From contig JAIXPC010000002.1 in NCBI GenBank assembly GCA_027486415.1, forward strand, positions 907,818 to 971,817: a stretch of 64,000 nucleotides of DNA. Direction: 5' to 3'. Below, one piece after another: positions 1-9,178 of this stretch. Source of the stretch: Sphingomonadales bacterium (GTDB lineage Bacteria > Pseudomonadota > Alphaproteobacteria > Sphingomonadales > Sphingomonadaceae). Numbering within the stretch: the first letter of the stretch is position 1; each line of letters starts with the position of its first letter. Both the position numbers and the translations under genes were made by a program. Below the pieces are notes generated by a model. The model was not told where the DNA came from. It was given only the letters and a program-made list of their open reading frames with translations, and made no database searches.

Positions 1-1
1 C

Positions 2-169
2 GCCATCGGAGAGGGGTGGACGACCATCCCGCAGATGGTCGCCGCCATGTATGCGATGGTAGACAAGCGCCTGCACCCCGCCGCCGGCCGCAGCGTGCTG
101 GCACATCTGATTGATCTCGAACGGCGCGGCAAGGTCGCCCGCGCCGGCGATGTGTGGAGCCTTGCCTGA
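2..169 (+). CDS. MBL-fold metallo-hydrolase, C-terminal fragment (partial, 5' end outside window)
   Basis: Only the last 55 codons are present, open from the window edge to TGA at 167-169. The visible peptide has a winged-helix look: a helix with 'PQMVAAMYA', then 'GRSVLAHLIDLERRGK', then a short strand ending 'GDVWSLA'. This resembles the C-terminal winged-helix tail of LACTB2-like metallo-beta-lactamase hydrolases. The metal-binding part lies outside the window, so the family call is an inference. The stop overlaps the ATG of nadA (TGATG), so the two are probably co-transcribed. Confidence 0.55.
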   Translation, partial: AIGEGWTTIPQMVAAMYAMVDKRLHPAAGRSVLAHLIDLERRGKVARAGDVWSLA

Positions 170-1134
170 TGGACGCCCGGCTGAACCTTTTGGGCGGCGG
201 CCCGGCCGTCGACGTGAAGGCGGAAATCCAACGCCTGAAGCGGGAGCGCAACGCCGTCATCCTCGCGCATTATTACCAGGCACCTGAAATCCAGGATATT
301 GCCGATTTCGTCGGCGACAGCCTTGATCTGTCACGCAAGGCTGCCGCCACCGATGCCGACGCCATCGCCTTTTGCGGTGTCAAATTCATGGCCGAAGTGG
401 CCAAGATCCTGTCGCCGGAAAAGACGGTGATCCTGCCCGACCTCAAGGCGGGATGCAGCCTCGAGGATTCCGCGCCGCCGGAGGAATTTGCCCGGTTCCG
501 CCGTGCCCACCCCGATCACCTCGCGCTCACCTACATCAACTGTTCGGCGGCGGTGAAGGCGGAGAGCGACATCATCGTCACGTCTTCCTCTGCCGAGCGC
601 ATCATCAGCCAGATCTCGGCGGATCAGAAAATCCTGTTCGCGCCCGACAAGCATCTGGGGGCGTGGCTGTCGCGCAAGACCGGGCGCGAGATGCTGCTGT
701 GGGACGGTTCGTGCATCGTCCACGAACGCTTCTCGGTGACCGAACTGCTCAAGCTGAAGGCGCAATATCCGGACGCGCCGGTGCTTGCTCACCCGGAATG
801 TCCAGCCCCGATCCTGGAGCTTGCCGACTATGTTGGCGCCACGAGCGGCATCCTGAAACAGGCGACGGATCGCGACGATCAGGTCATGCTCGTCGCCACC
901 GAACCGCACATCATCCACCAGATGCAGAAGGCCGCGCCGGGAAAGATCTTCATCGGTGCGCCCGGCGCCGACGGCAATTGCGGCTGCAACATGTGCCCCT
1001 ACATGGCATTGAACACGCTGGAAAAACTGCATCGGTGCCTGCGCGACCTGTCACCTGTGATCGAGGTGCCGGAGGATATCCGCATCCGCGCCAAGCGCAG
1101 TCTTGATCGCATGCTGGAAATGTCGGCGCGATGA
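169..1134 (+). CDS. nadA: Quinolinate synthase A
   Basis: 321 aa, usual length for NadA. The enzyme condenses iminoaspartate with dihydroxyacetone phosphate to quinolinate, the pyridine-ring step of de novo NAD synthesis, using a [4Fe-4S] cluster in the cytoplasm. Cysteines are visible at C96 ('KAGCSLED'), C182 ('GSCIVHE') and C271/C273/C276 ('CGCNMCPYM'); the spacing of about 86 residues between ligands fits the family. A GTG 15 bp upstream in frame could extend the protein, but the ATG at 169 overlaps the previous stop and gives the normal N-terminus. The stop overlaps nadC by 4 nt (ATGA). nadB is not in the window. Confidence 0.97.
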   Translation: MDARLNLLGGGPAVDVKAEIQRLKRERNAVILAHYYQAPEIQDIADFVGDSLDLSRKAAATDADAIAFCGVKFMAEVAKILSPEKTVILPDLKAGCSLEDSAPPEEFARFRRAHPDHLALTYINCSAAVKAESDIIVTSSSAERIISQISADQKILFAPDKHLGAWLSRKTGREMLLWDGSCIVHERFSVTELLKLKAQYPDAPVLAHPECPAPILELADYVGATSGILKQATDRDDQVMLVATEPHIIHQMQKAAPGKIFIGAPGADGNCGCNMCPYMALNTLEKLHRCLRDLSPVIEVPEDIRIRAKRSLDRMLEMSAR

Positions 1135-1961
1135 TCGGCGGTTTTGATGTTGCTGCCTTTGTGGCCGCGACATTGGCGGAGGATCTGGGCAGCGGCGGCG
1201 ACATCACGTCGGCCGCTGTGATCCCCACCGATGCCCGCCTGTCGGCGGTGATGGCGAGCCGGGATGACGTGGTGATCGCCGGCCTGCCACTGGCCGAAGC
1301 CTTCTTCCACGCGCTCGATCCCGATTGCCGCGTCACGCACCTCGTCCACGATGGGGATCGGGTGGCCGCCGGCACCCCGGTGATGCGGATCGAGGGCAAT
1401 GCCCGCGCGCTGCTGTCGGCCGAACGCTCAGCGCTCAACACGGTCCAGCATCTCACCGGCATCGCGACGATGACCCGCACCTATGTTGATGCCATTGCCG
1501 GCACGGGCGCCGTGCTGCTGGATACGCGCAAGACGCTGCCGGGCCTCAGGGCGCTGGAAAAATATGCCACGCGGATGGGCGGCGCCACCAACCACCGGCT
1601 GCGGCTGGATGATGGCGTGATGATCAAGGACAATCACATCGCCGTGGCCGGCGGCGTTGAACCGGCCGTGCGCGCTGCCAAGGTGGCGGGTCTGACCGGC
1701 GTGGTGGTGGAGGTTGACCGCATCGACCAGATCGCGCCCGCGCTTGCGGCTGGCGCCGATCGGCTGCTGCTCGACAACATGGATGTGCCGACCCTAAAGC
1801 AAGCCGTGGTGCTGGTTGCCGGCCGCGTGCCAACCGAAGCATCGGGCGGCGTCCGGCTCGACACGATCCGCGCCATCGCCGAAACCGGCGTCACCTATAT
1901 CAGCGTCGGCCGCATCACCCAGAGCGCGCCGGCGGCCGACATTGGCCTGGATTTCGCCTGA
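1131..1961 (+). CDS. nadC: Nicotinate-nucleotide pyrophosphorylase (quinolinate phosphoribosyltransferase)
   Basis: 276 aa. It converts quinolinate plus PRPP to nicotinate mononucleotide, CO2 and PPi, directly after NadA. Family signatures are visible: 'LLDTRKTLPGLR', 'NHRLRLDDGVMIKDNH' (active-site basic residues), 'VVEVD' and 'LLLDNMD', and the closing barrel motif 'EASGGV'. Translation is coupled to nadA by an ATGA overlap. The gene ends at 1961 and abuts, without any spacer, the stop codon of the convergent DUF4112 gene at 1962, so no terminator lies between them. Confidence 0.97.
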   Translation: MIGGFDVAAFVAATLAEDLGSGGDITSAAVIPTDARLSAVMASRDDVVIAGLPLAEAFFHALDPDCRVTHLVHDGDRVAAGTPVMRIEGNARALLSAERSALNTVQHLTGIATMTRTYVDAIAGTGAVLLDTRKTLPGLRALEKYATRMGGATNHRLRLDDGVMIKDNHIAVAGGVEPAVRAAKVAGLTGVVVEVDRIDQIAPALAAGADRLLLDNMDVPTLKQAVVLVAGRVPTEASGGVRLDTIRAIAETGVTYISVGRITQSAPAADIGLDFA

Positions 1962-2369
1962 TCAGCGCGCCAGCCGCTTGATGATCTTCAGGTTGCGGCT
2001 GTTCGATCGGAAAAACAGGTCGAACACGTCGCCAACAAACGGCACGCTGCCCAGCGCAGCATCGACGCCGACGTTGCCCAGCATGCGCAGCAGTTGCAGC
2101 CGCGACGCGCCCAGATTGCGCGCTTCCCACACCAGATACAGCCCCATGGCGGCCGTGACGGCGTCGCCGATCCCCGGCACCAGGCCGATCAGGGCGTCGG
2201 CACCCACACGCGTGTTCAAGCCGGGCACGCGGATGGCGCCTTCCAGAAGGGTTTCCAGCCGTTCGATCCGCGCCCGTGCCGAAACAGCATCAGTGCGGGG
2301 CAGGGCGGCAGCAGTACGGTAAAGGGCGGCGGGGCTCATGCCCTGAATCTGGCCCTGCAGCGCCCGCAT
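1962..2369 (-). CDS. DUF4112 domain membrane protein
   Basis: 135 aa, function unknown. It matches the DUF4112 pattern: a soluble N-terminal helix, then 'ALIGLVPGIGDAVTAAMGLY' followed by a second hydrophobic stretch containing 'SVPFVGDVFDLFF', and a basic tail 'NSRNLKIIKRLAR'. The two glycine/proline-rich hairpin-like hydrophobic segments suggest membrane association. It lies 14 bp downstream of the DUF937-like gene on the same strand, so the two may form one small transcription unit. Confidence 0.85.
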   Translation of the reverse strand: MRALQGQIQGMSPAALYRTAAALPRTDAVSARARIERLETLLEGAIRVPGLNTRVGADALIGLVPGIGDAVTAAMGLYLVWEARNLGASRLQLLRMLGNVGVDAALGSVPFVGDVFDLFFRSNSRNLKIIKRLAR

Positions 2370-2383
2370 TCAAGGGGTGCGGC

Positions 2384-2773
2384 CTATTTCCGGCCGAACA
2401 TGCCCATGATGTCGTCGATCGGGTTGCCGTCGCCATCGCGGTCCAGCAGGCCCGCCACCTGGCCCAGCATGCCGCCGGCGTTGCCACCAAGCCCGGCCAT
2501 GACCTGCTGCAGCACACCGCCGGCACCGCCCGCGCCCTGCACCTGCTGCAACAGTTGCGGCAGCAGGGCGCCCAGGGCACTGGCATCGATGCAGGTCTTG
2601 CCCGCGACATCGGCCACGGCGGCCGCATTGTTCACATTCGGGTCGGCAATCTGCGGCAACAATTGCCCCAGCGCGCCCTGCACGGCGGTGGGATCCAGCC
2701 CGGCCTTTGCAGCCATCCCGGCGATATCGATCCTGCCGCCCGCCTGGGCCAGCAGATCATCAAGCATGCTCAT
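2384..2773 (-). CDS. DUF937-like small protein with a calcium-binding-type loop
   Basis: 129 aa. The start at 2773 (M-S-M-L-D-D) is chosen because GGAGGA lies just upstream; the open frame runs much further only as a shadow of purL. The N-terminal half is helical ('GLDPTAVQGALGQLLPQI'), the middle is Gly-rich, and the C-terminus ends with 'DRDGDGNPIDDIMGMFGRK'. The D-x-D-x-D-G run looks like an EF-hand/dockerin-style calcium loop. The general pattern fits DUF937 (YidB-like) proteins of unknown function. It is followed 14 bp downstream by the DUF4112 gene. Confidence 0.75.
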   Translation of the reverse strand: MSMLDDLLAQAGGRIDIAGMAAKAGLDPTAVQGALGQLLPQIADPNVNNAAAVADVAGKTCIDASALGALLPQLLQQVQGAGGAGGVLQQVMAGLGGNAGGMLGQVAGLLDRDGDGNPIDDIMGMFGRK

Positions 2774-2844
2774 GTCGTCCTCCCTGTCCGCTGACCCGGG
2801 CGGGAGAATGACGCAGATATGCCGCGGCGGCAATCGCCGCCCGG

Positions 2845-5007
2845 TCAGCCCGCGATCATCGCCGGCAGTGCGCTCTCGTGGATGTGCTTCAGTTCGGCCA
2901 GCGTGACGCTCTCGCCATTGATCACCAGCGCAGGGCCGCCCACCGTGCCGATGCGGCGCATCGGGGCGGGCGCTTCGTGCCAGCGCAGGTCGGCCTTCAT
3001 GGTCACCAGGTAGCGGCCCTGGTCTTCGCCGAAGGCCGTTGCGGCCTCCAGCGGCAGATCGACCGTGGCACCCAGGCCGCCGGCCAGCGCCATGTCCGCC
3101 AGCGCCACGGCGAGGCCGCCATCCGACAGGTCGTGCACCGCGGTCGCCGTGCCATCGGCAATCAGCCGGGCAATGAAATCGCCGACGTTGCGCTCGTGGT
3201 CGAGGTCCACCACCGGCGGCGGGCCATCCTCGCGGCCATGGCATTCGCGCAGCCACAGCGATTGGCCAAGGTGGGTGGTTTCACCGCCGATCAGCCAGAT
3301 CGCCTCGCCTTCGGCCTTGAACGCCAGGTCCATCTGGTTGGCATAATCGGTCAGCACGCCGACACCGCCGATGGCCGGCGTGGGCAGGATGGCGTTGCCG
3401 CCGCCTGTTGCCTTGCTTTCGTTGTAGAGCGACACGTTGCCCGACACGACCGGGTAGTCGAGCGCGCGGCAGGCTTCGGCCATGCCCTCGATGCAGCCCA
3501 CCAACTGGCCCATGATCACCGGGTTCTGCGGGGACGCGAAGTTCAGGCAGTTGGTGATGGCCAGCGGCTTGCCGCCGACGGCGACGATGTTGCGCCACGT
3601 CTCCGCCACCGCCTGCTTGCCGCCCTCGTGGGGGTCGGCAAAGCAGTAACGCGGCGTGCAGTCCGTCGCGATCGCCAGCGCTTTCCGGGTGCCGTGCACG
3701 CGCACCACCGCGGCATCGCCGCCCGGCCGCTGCAGCGTGTCGGCGCCGACCTGGTTGTCATATTGCTCCCAGATCCAGCGGCGGGAGCACAGGTCCGCGC
3801 TGCCCATCAGCGTCTTGAGGTCGGCCACGATGCTCGCGCTGGCCGGCACATCGGCCAGCGGCGCGCGCTTGGGCGTCGGCACGTGCGGACGGTCATATTT
3901 GGGTGCGGCATCGGCGAGCGGATCGAGCGGGATGCGGCCGACCACCTCGCCGTGGAAGGTCATGGTCAGGTCGCCACCCTCGACGACTTCGCCGATCACC
4001 GCGAAATCCAGTTCCCACTTCTTGAAGATGGCTTCGGCAAAGGCTTCGCGGCCGGGCTTCAGCACCATGAGCATGCGCTCCTGGCTTTCCGACAGCATCA
4101 TTTCATAAGGGGTCATGCCGGTTTCACGGCACGGCACCTTGTCGAGATCGAGGCGGATGCCAACCCCGCCCTTGGACGCCATTTCGACGGACGAGCTGGT
4201 CAGCCCGGCGGCGCCCATGTCCTGAATGGCGACGATGGCATCCGACGCCATCAGTTCCAGGCATGCTTCGATCAGCAATTTTTCGGTGAACGGGTCGCCC
4301 ACCTGCACGGTCGGGCGCTTTTCCTCGCTGTTCTCGTCGAACTCGGCGCTGGCCATGGTGGCGCCGTGGATGCCGTCACGGCCCGTCTTGGAACCGACAT
4401 AGACGACCGGATTCCCGACGCCGGCAGCGGCCGAATAGAAGATCTTGTCGGCCTTGGCGATGCCGACGGTCATCGCGTTGACGATGATGTTGCCGTTGTA
4501 GCTGGGGTGGAAGATCGTCTCCCCGCCCACGGTCGGCACGCCGACGCAATTGCCATAGCCGCCGATGCCGGCCACGACGCCCTTCACAAGGTGGCGCATC
4601 TTGGGCGCGTTGATGTCGCCAAAGCGCAGCGCGTTCATGTTGGCGACGGGGCGCGCACCCATGGTGAACACGTCACGCAGGATACCACCCACGCCGGTCG
4701 CGGCACCCTGGTAGGGTTCAATGTAGCTCGGGTGGTTGTGGCTCTCCATCTTGAAGATGGCGGCATCACCATCGCCGATATCGATCACGCCGGCATTTTC
4801 TCCCGGTCCCTGAATCACCCACGGTGCCTTGGTCGGCAGCTTGGCGAGGTGCAGGCGGCTGGACTTGTAACTGCAATGTTCCGACCACATCACCGAAAAA
4901 ATGCCCAGTTCCAGAAGGTTGGGCTCGCGTCCCATTGCGCTCAGCACGCGATCATATTCGTCCGGCGTGAAACCGTGGGCGGCAACGATATCGGGGGTGA
5001 TGCTCAT
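2845..5007 (-). CDS. purL: Phosphoribosylformylglycinamidine synthase subunit PurL
   Basis: 720 aa, the small-form PurL that works with PurQ and PurS (both encoded at 11694-12586). It uses ATP and glutamine-derived ammonia to turn FGAR into FGAM in purine synthesis. Visible signatures include '[11 protein letters not shown]' (H44), 'MESHNHPS' (H90/H92), '[12 protein letters not shown]', and the second AIRS-like half with '[14 protein letters not shown]'. The ATG at 5007 gives the canonical N-terminus. The gene stands alone, about 6.7 kb from purSQ, and its start is 142 bp from the divergent ndh gene. Confidence 0.97.
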   Translation of the reverse strand: MSITPDIVAAHGFTPDEYDRVLSAMGREPNLLELGIFSVMWSEHCSYKSSRLHLAKLPTKAPWVIQGPGENAGVIDIGDGDAAIFKMESHNHPSYIEPYQGAATGVGGILRDVFTMGARPVANMNALRFGDINAPKMRHLVKGVVAGIGGYGNCVGVPTVGGETIFHPSYNGNIIVNAMTVGIAKADKIFYSAAAGVGNPVVYVGSKTGRDGIHGATMASAEFDENSEEKRPTVQVGDPFTEKLLIEACLELMASDAIVAIQDMGAAGLTSSSVEMASKGGVGIRLDLDKVPCRETGMTPYEMMLSESQERMLMVLKPGREAFAEAIFKKWELDFAVIGEVVEGGDLTMTFHGEVVGRIPLDPLADAAPKYDRPHVPTPKRAPLADVPASASIVADLKTLMGSADLCSRRWIWEQYDNQVGADTLQRPGGDAAVVRVHGTRKALAIATDCTPRYCFADPHEGGKQAVAETWRNIVAVGGKPLAITNCLNFASPQNPVIMGQLVGCIEGMAEACRALDYPVVSGNVSLYNESKATGGGNAILPTPAIGGVGVLTDYANQMDLAFKAEGEAIWLIGGETTHLGQSLWLRECHGREDGPPPVVDLDHERNVGDFIARLIADGTATAVHDLSDGGLAVALADMALAGGLGATVDLPLEAATAFGEDQGRYLVTMKADLRWHEAPAPMRRIGTVGGPALVINGESVTLAELKHIHESALPAMIAG

Positions 5008-5149
5008 GAACGCGCCCCATAGCGATGTGCGCGAGGGAAGTCATGCCGAAATGGCCGTTCAGCGGGCGCGGCGGTGGTCAGATTGCTGCTTTCGCTTGTT
5101 GCATCCGGCGGTTATGGCATTGCCGGCAAAACAGGGGCAGACGGGCAAT

Positions 5150-6481
5150 ATGCCACGCACGCGCGCAGACGGGAAGAAAACGCAGATCGTCGTCGTGGGC
5201 GGCGGCGCCGGCGGGCTGGAATTGGTCACCCGGCTGGGCGCGCATTTCCCGCGCGATGATTTCGATATCATCCTCGTGGATCGCAACCCCACCCACATCT
5301 GGAAACCGCTGCTGCACGAGGTGGCCGCAGGCAGTCTTGACGCCAACCTCGACGAGGTCGGCTATCGCGGCCATGCCTATCGCTGGGGCTATCGTTATTT
5401 CGACGGTGCGCTGGAAGGCATTGATCGTGAGGCCAAGCAGATCATCATCGCGCCGATCCGCGATGATGACGGCAGCGAGGTGATCGGCCGCCACCGCATC
5501 CGTTATGACATTCTCGTGATCGCCGTCGGCAGCGTGTCCAACGATTTCGGCATCCCGGGCGTGAAGGAGCATTGCCTGGCGCTGGAAACCCGTGTTGATG
5601 CCGACAGATTCCGCCGCAAACTGCTCAACCAGTGCCTGCGGGTCTCCCGCCAGATGATGGCCAATCCGGCCAATGATGCGACCGTGAACGTCGTGATCGT
5701 CGGCGGCGGCGCCACCGGTGTCGAACTGGCGGCCGAGCTTTATTCGGCGGCGGACGCTCTGGGTTTTTACGGGCTGGAGGTGTTCGACCGCAATCGCCTG
5801 AAGGTGACGCTGCTGGAAGCCGGGCCGCGCATCCTGCCGCAACTGCCGGACAAGCTGGCGGCGGCGGCGCATGGGGAACTGGAAAACCTTGGCGTCACCG
5901 TGCTGCCCGGCACGCAGGTTGTCGCCGCTACGCCAGACGCCATCCACGTGAAGGACGGCACCGTGATGCCGGCGGATATCCGCGTGTGGGCGGCCGGCGT
6001 GAAGGGCGCGGATTTCCTGGCTGACATCGGCGGGCTGGAAACCACCCGCAACAACCAGCTGCTGGTACGCGACACGCTGCAGACCACGCGGGACGACTGC
6101 GTCTACGCCATCGGTGATTGCGCCAGCTACACGCCGCCGGCGCACACCCGTCCGATCCCGCCGCGCGCCCAGGCCGCGCACCAGATGGCTGATACGGTGT
6201 TCCGCAACATCAAGGCGCAACTGGCCGGCAAGCCGCTGCGCCCGTTCGTCTATCAGGACAAGGGCTCGCTGGTCAGCCTGGCGCGCTTCTCAACGGTGGG
6301 CAGCCTGATGGGCAATCTGGTCGGCGGCAAGATGGCAATCGAAGGCCGGCTGGCCCGCTTCGTCTACACGTCCCTGTATCGGATGCATCTGATCGCCATC
6401 CACGGCTGGATCAAGGGGCTGTTCCTGATCCTTGTCGGCCACGTGAACCAGGTGGTGCGGCCCAAGTTGAAACTGCACTGA
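5150..6481 (+). CDS. ndh: Type II NADH:quinone dehydrogenase (NDH-2)
   Basis: 443 aa from the ATG at 5150. The open frame extends to 4901, but that part overlaps purL and does not resemble the family. NDH-2 oxidises NADH and reduces quinone without pumping protons, on the inner face of the membrane. Two Rossmann dinucleotide motifs are visible: 'VVVGGGAGGLE' (residues 14-24, FAD) and 'VIVGGGATGVELA' (about 183-195, NADH), plus the second FAD motif 'VYAIGDCA'. The C-terminus has an amphipathic/hydrophobic stretch 'HGWIKGLFLILVGHV' likely to anchor it. An in-frame ATG at 5114 is a possible alternative start. Confidence 0.93.
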   Translation: MPRTRADGKKTQIVVVGGGAGGLELVTRLGAHFPRDDFDIILVDRNPTHIWKPLLHEVAAGSLDANLDEVGYRGHAYRWGYRYFDGALEGIDREAKQIIIAPIRDDDGSEVIGRHRIRYDILVIAVGSVSNDFGIPGVKEHCLALETRVDADRFRRKLLNQCLRVSRQMMANPANDATVNVVIVGGGATGVELAAELYSAADALGFYGLEVFDRNRLKVTLLEAGPRILPQLPDKLAAAAHGELENLGVTVLPGTQVVAATPDAIHVKDGTVMPADIRVWAAGVKGADFLADIGGLETTRNNQLLVRDTLQTTRDDCVYAIGDCASYTPPAHTRPIPPRAQAAHQMADTVFRNIKAQLAGKPLRPFVYQDKGSLVSLARFSTVGSLMGNLVGGKMAIEGRLARFVYTSLYRMHLIAIHGWIKGLFLILVGHVNQVVRPKLKLH

Positions 6482-6493
6482 TCACAAGGAAAC

Positions 6494-6524
6494 GGCGCGG
6501 CGACCGGGGGTCGGTGGCCGCGCC
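6494..6524. terminator. Candidate hairpin after ndh
   Basis: Inverted repeat GGCGCGGC (6494-6501) and GCCGCGCC (6517-6524) with a 15-nt loop, placed between the convergent ends of ndh and the PEP-CTERM protease gene. There is no clear T-run, so a terminator role is only likely, not shown. Confidence 0.4.
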
Positions 6525-6542
6525 AGTTTGCAATTGCGGCAA

Positions 6543-7775
6543 TCAGGCCGCGACGGTGCGGCGGCGGCGGCGCATGGCGGCGCCGGTCAGCCCAAAGCCC
6601 ATGATCAGCATCGCCCAGCTCGACGGTTCCGGCACGCCGACATCGTAACCCATGGTGTCGAACGCAATCAGGTCGAAATAGGACAGGCGCATCATCGGGC
6701 GCGTGCCATTGGGGCCGCTCGCGGTCGGATCCATGATGCCCAGCGGCAAGTTGCCGGTGAGCATGTCATCCTTCCAGTGGCTGGCCTGGCGAAGGTCGCC
6801 ATTCAGCCGCCCAGTCGACAGCGGTGCCAGGCAGCTTTTGCCGGCATTGATCGAGAAGCACGAGGTCCCGCCGATCGACCAATCCAAGGTCTGAGAACCA
6901 TTGAACGCGCCATAACGCTGAAGATCGTTCACCGTGCCCCAGGCAATGTTGTTCAGGCCGCGGCGGCCCGGCAGCGCCACGCCCGGGAGCGCGTTGATGT
7001 CGGCCGTATCGACACCGGACCGAAAGCCCAGCGCGTGGCCGATTTCGTGGGCAGCAACGCCGACGAAATCGATCTTGCCAGCGTCGATGCCGTCAGTCGG
7101 ATCGAAATCCCAGTCGAACAGCGTGCTGAACGAAACCGAACCGTCGCGTTGCGTGGTGTTGCCGGCGGCATAAACCGGATTCAGTCCAAGCGCCTTCAAC
7201 TGGGCGGTGTTCACGCTGAGGTTGTTGTTGTCGACAGTGTTGTTGTTGTCGAGGAACCGCAGGCGCGAATCGATGGCCCCACCATTGGGCGGTTCGTTGG
7301 TCACAAACGCCAGTGGCCCTGTCTGCAGGGAGCCGACTGCACGATTGTCGAAATAGGATTTGGCGTCGCCAGCCAGGGCGGTGCGCAGGCCGGCATAGGC
7401 TACAGTGTTGGTCGTCGATCCGGTGGAACCCAGAATGTTCGGACCGAGCGCGGCGAACTGCACGTCAAGCCGAATTGTGATCGGATCCTTGAGAACGCGC
7501 GACCACATGGCCGCGGCCATTTCGAACCCCGAGCGCGCCTGGGTGCCGGTGCCCACGCCACCAAGGTCGTTCAGGATGAACGTCATGCCTTGCGAGCTTT
7601 GCGAGGCCGCCGTCGCGCGCAATTGGCTGCTGGTTGCAAGTGCGGACGCAACATCAAGAACGCCCTGATGTTCGACGAACTGGTGACCGCAGGTCAGAGT
7701 GTGGACGTGCGCTTGTGCCAATGCAGCCACGGACGAGGCAGCGGCAAGCGCTGCCGACGCAATCTTAAGAAACAT
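6543..7775 (-). CDS. Exported zinc metalloprotease with PEP-CTERM anchor (NF038122-like)
   Basis: 410 aa from the ATG at 7775, preceded by AGGGGG; an in-frame extension to 7838 lacks a ribosome site. The N-terminus is a signal peptide ('MFLKIASAALAAASSVAALAQA'-like). The catalytic zinc motif 'HEIGHALGF' places H243, E244 and H247; the metzincin third ligand position is Ser here ('RSGVD' follows), so the third ligand must come from elsewhere. The C-terminus has 'VPEPSSWAMLIMGFGLTGA' followed by an Arg-rich tail, the PEP-CTERM sorting signal processed by exosortase. The protein is therefore likely exported and sorted to the cell surface. Its substrate is unknown. No exosortase gene lies in the window. 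Confidence 0.88.
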   Translation of the reverse strand: MFLKIASAALAAASSVAALAQAHVHTLTCGHQFVEHQGVLDVASALATSSQLRATAASQSSQGMTFILNDLGGVGTGTQARSGFEMAAAMWSRVLKDPITIRLDVQFAALGPNILGSTGSTTNTVAYAGLRTALAGDAKSYFDNRAVGSLQTGPLAFVTNEPPNGGAIDSRLRFLDNNNTVDNNNLSVNTAQLKALGLNPVYAAGNTTQRDGSVSFSTLFDWDFDPTDGIDAGKIDFVGVAAHEIGHALGFRSGVDTADINALPGVALPGRRGLNNIAWGTVNDLQRYGAFNGSQTLDWSIGGTSCFSINAGKSCLAPLSTGRLNGDLRQASHWKDDMLTGNLPLGIMDPTASGPNGTRPMMRLSYFDLIAFDTMGYDVGVPEPSSWAMLIMGFGLTGAAMRRRRRTVAA

Positions 7776-7868
7776 GGTAAACCCCCTGCTTGTATTATGC
7801 AGGAGCGTAAAGGCCGCGATTAACGTTATCAAGTGCATTATTTACCTTGATGGCACGTCAATTGTGCA

Positions 7869-7884
7869 CTGCAGCGCGCTGCAG
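7869..7884. terminator. Perfect 16-bp palindrome downstream of the Y-family polymerase gene
   Basis: CTGCAGCGCGCTGCAG lies 5 bp past the polymerase stop codon (CTA at 7889-7891) and about 95 bp upstream of the protease start. It could fold as a short hairpin and end the polymerase transcript, or act as a protein-binding palindrome. There is no T-run. Confidence 0.3.
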
Positions 7885-7888
7885 CGGC

Positions 7889-9157
7889 CTATTCGTGGAA
7901 TTCGGCCAGTTCCGGGATGCGGGTGAAGGCAATTGCCGGCCCGCGTGATCGCGTGGCACCGCGGGCATCGTGGCCCAGTGTCACGGCATCGCGCCCGAAA
8001 CGCTGGTTCATGCGATCCATCGCCTGGCTCAGCGCCAGCCGGCGCTGATCGGTCTTCGCGCACAGCAGGGCATTGCTGTCGAACAGGTCGGCCTGGGCGG
8101 CGCTGGCTTCGGTCAACTCGCCCAGCACCACGCCCACCTGCAGCAGCCGGCGCGGTGCAAATTCGCGCTCCATCTGCGCCCACAGCCGCTCCATCGCCTC
8201 CACCAGGCTGATCGAATCCGCAACGCGCGGCAGCTTCACGCCGCCCTTCCACTTCGTGCCGCGCTCCTCCCCCTTCACGAACAGGCCCAGCCAGCCGGCG
8301 CGGCTGTCAGCGCGGCGCAGGCGGGTGCCGGCCTTCATCACCAGCCGCCGCGCCACCAGCCGCGCGACGGAGAACGGACGCTTTTCTGGCCCCAGCACAT
8401 GACTGTGCCCGATCGATCGCCGTTCGGTCGCCACCTCGGCCACCTCGTGACCGTTCAGCAGCCAGTGCAGCCGTTCGCCCCACACATTGCCCCAGGCCCG
8501 CGCCGCCTGCGCCGGTGACAGCGCGAACAATTGTTCCATCGTCACCAGGCCAGCGGCCGCCAGCCGGCGTTCCATGGCCCGGCCCACGCCCGGAATGTCT
8601 GACAGTTTCAACCGCGACAGCCGCGCCCGGCGCACATCATCGGTCAGGATGGTCAGTCCATCCGGCTTCTCCATGTCGGCTGCCATCTTGGCGAGCAGCC
8701 GGTTCTGCGCGACGCCGATGGAGGCGGTCAGGCATTCTCCCACATTCGCCGCCAGTCCGGCCTTGATGCGCCGGGCCAGGTCAGCCGCCGCCTGCGGGCT
8801 GTTCTCGTTATCGAGCAGGCGACACGCCACTTCGTCGATGGAGCAGACGCTGGTCACAGGCACGTGCCGCTCCACCTCGGCGATCACCTTGTGGTGAAAG
8901 CGCACATAGTCATCGTGGTGGCCGGGCACGATCACCACGTCGCGGCACATCGCCTTGGCCTGCCAGATCTTCGTGCCGGTGCGGATGCCATGGGCCTTGG
9001 CCTCGTAACTGGCGGCAATCGCGCTGGTGCTGTCGGTCATCACCGGCGCCATCACCACCGGGCGCCCGCGCAGCGCCGGGTTCAACTCCTGCTCCACGCT
9101 CGCGAAATAGCTGTTGAGATCGAGATAGAGCCAGCGAAGGGGCGGGGACTTGGCCAT
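7889..9157 (-). CDS. Y-family DNA polymerase (DinB/ImpB-MucB-SamB family)
   Basis: 422 aa translesion polymerase. Catalytic acids are in place: D13 in 'YLDLNSYFASVEQ' and D108-E109 in 'SIDEVACRL'; F18 is the likely steric gate that excludes ribonucleotides. The helix-hairpin-helix region reads 'LSDIPGVGRAMERRL'. 'QADLF' at 355-359 matches the beta-clamp-binding consensus, so the protein can be recruited to the replication fork. A consensus alphaproteobacterial LexA box (9179-9193) ends 22 bp before the start codon, so induction by DNA damage is expected. It is encoded alone, without imuA or dnaE2 beside it. dinB is the nearest named relative, but the exact subfamily is uncertain. Confidence 0.92.
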   Translation of the reverse strand: MAKSPPLRWLYLDLNSYFASVEQELNPALRGRPVVMAPVMTDSTSAIAASYEAKAHGIRTGTKIWQAKAMCRDVVIVPGHHDDYVRFHHKVIAEVERHVPVTSVCSIDEVACRLLDNENSPQAAADLARRIKAGLAANVGECLTASIGVAQNRLLAKMAADMEKPDGLTILTDDVRRARLSRLKLSDIPGVGRAMERRLAAAGLVTMEQLFALSPAQAARAWGNVWGERLHWLLNGHEVAEVATERRSIGHSHVLGPEKRPFSVARLVARRLVMKAGTRLRRADSRAGWLGLFVKGEERGTKWKGGVKLPRVADSISLVEAMERLWAQMEREFAPRRLLQVGVVLGELTEASAAQADLFDSNALLCAKTDQRRLALSQAMDRMNQRFGRDAVTLGHDARGATRSRGPAIAFTRIPELAEFHE

Positions 9158-9178
9158 GTCCGGATGCTAGCACAGAAG

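Noticed and set aside
2878..5022. 714-aa open frame on the plus strand opposite purL
   Set aside because: Its composition (Arg, His, Gln, Ala rich) and lack of family resemblance fit an antisense shadow of a high-GC gene; purL is unambiguous.
7850..7865. Sigma-54-like TGGCACG-N4-TTGT on the plus strand near the PEP-CTERM protease gene
   Set aside because: It resembles the -24/-12 consensus, and some PEP-CTERM genes depend on sigma-54, but it points away from the protease gene and into the antisense of the polymerase gene.
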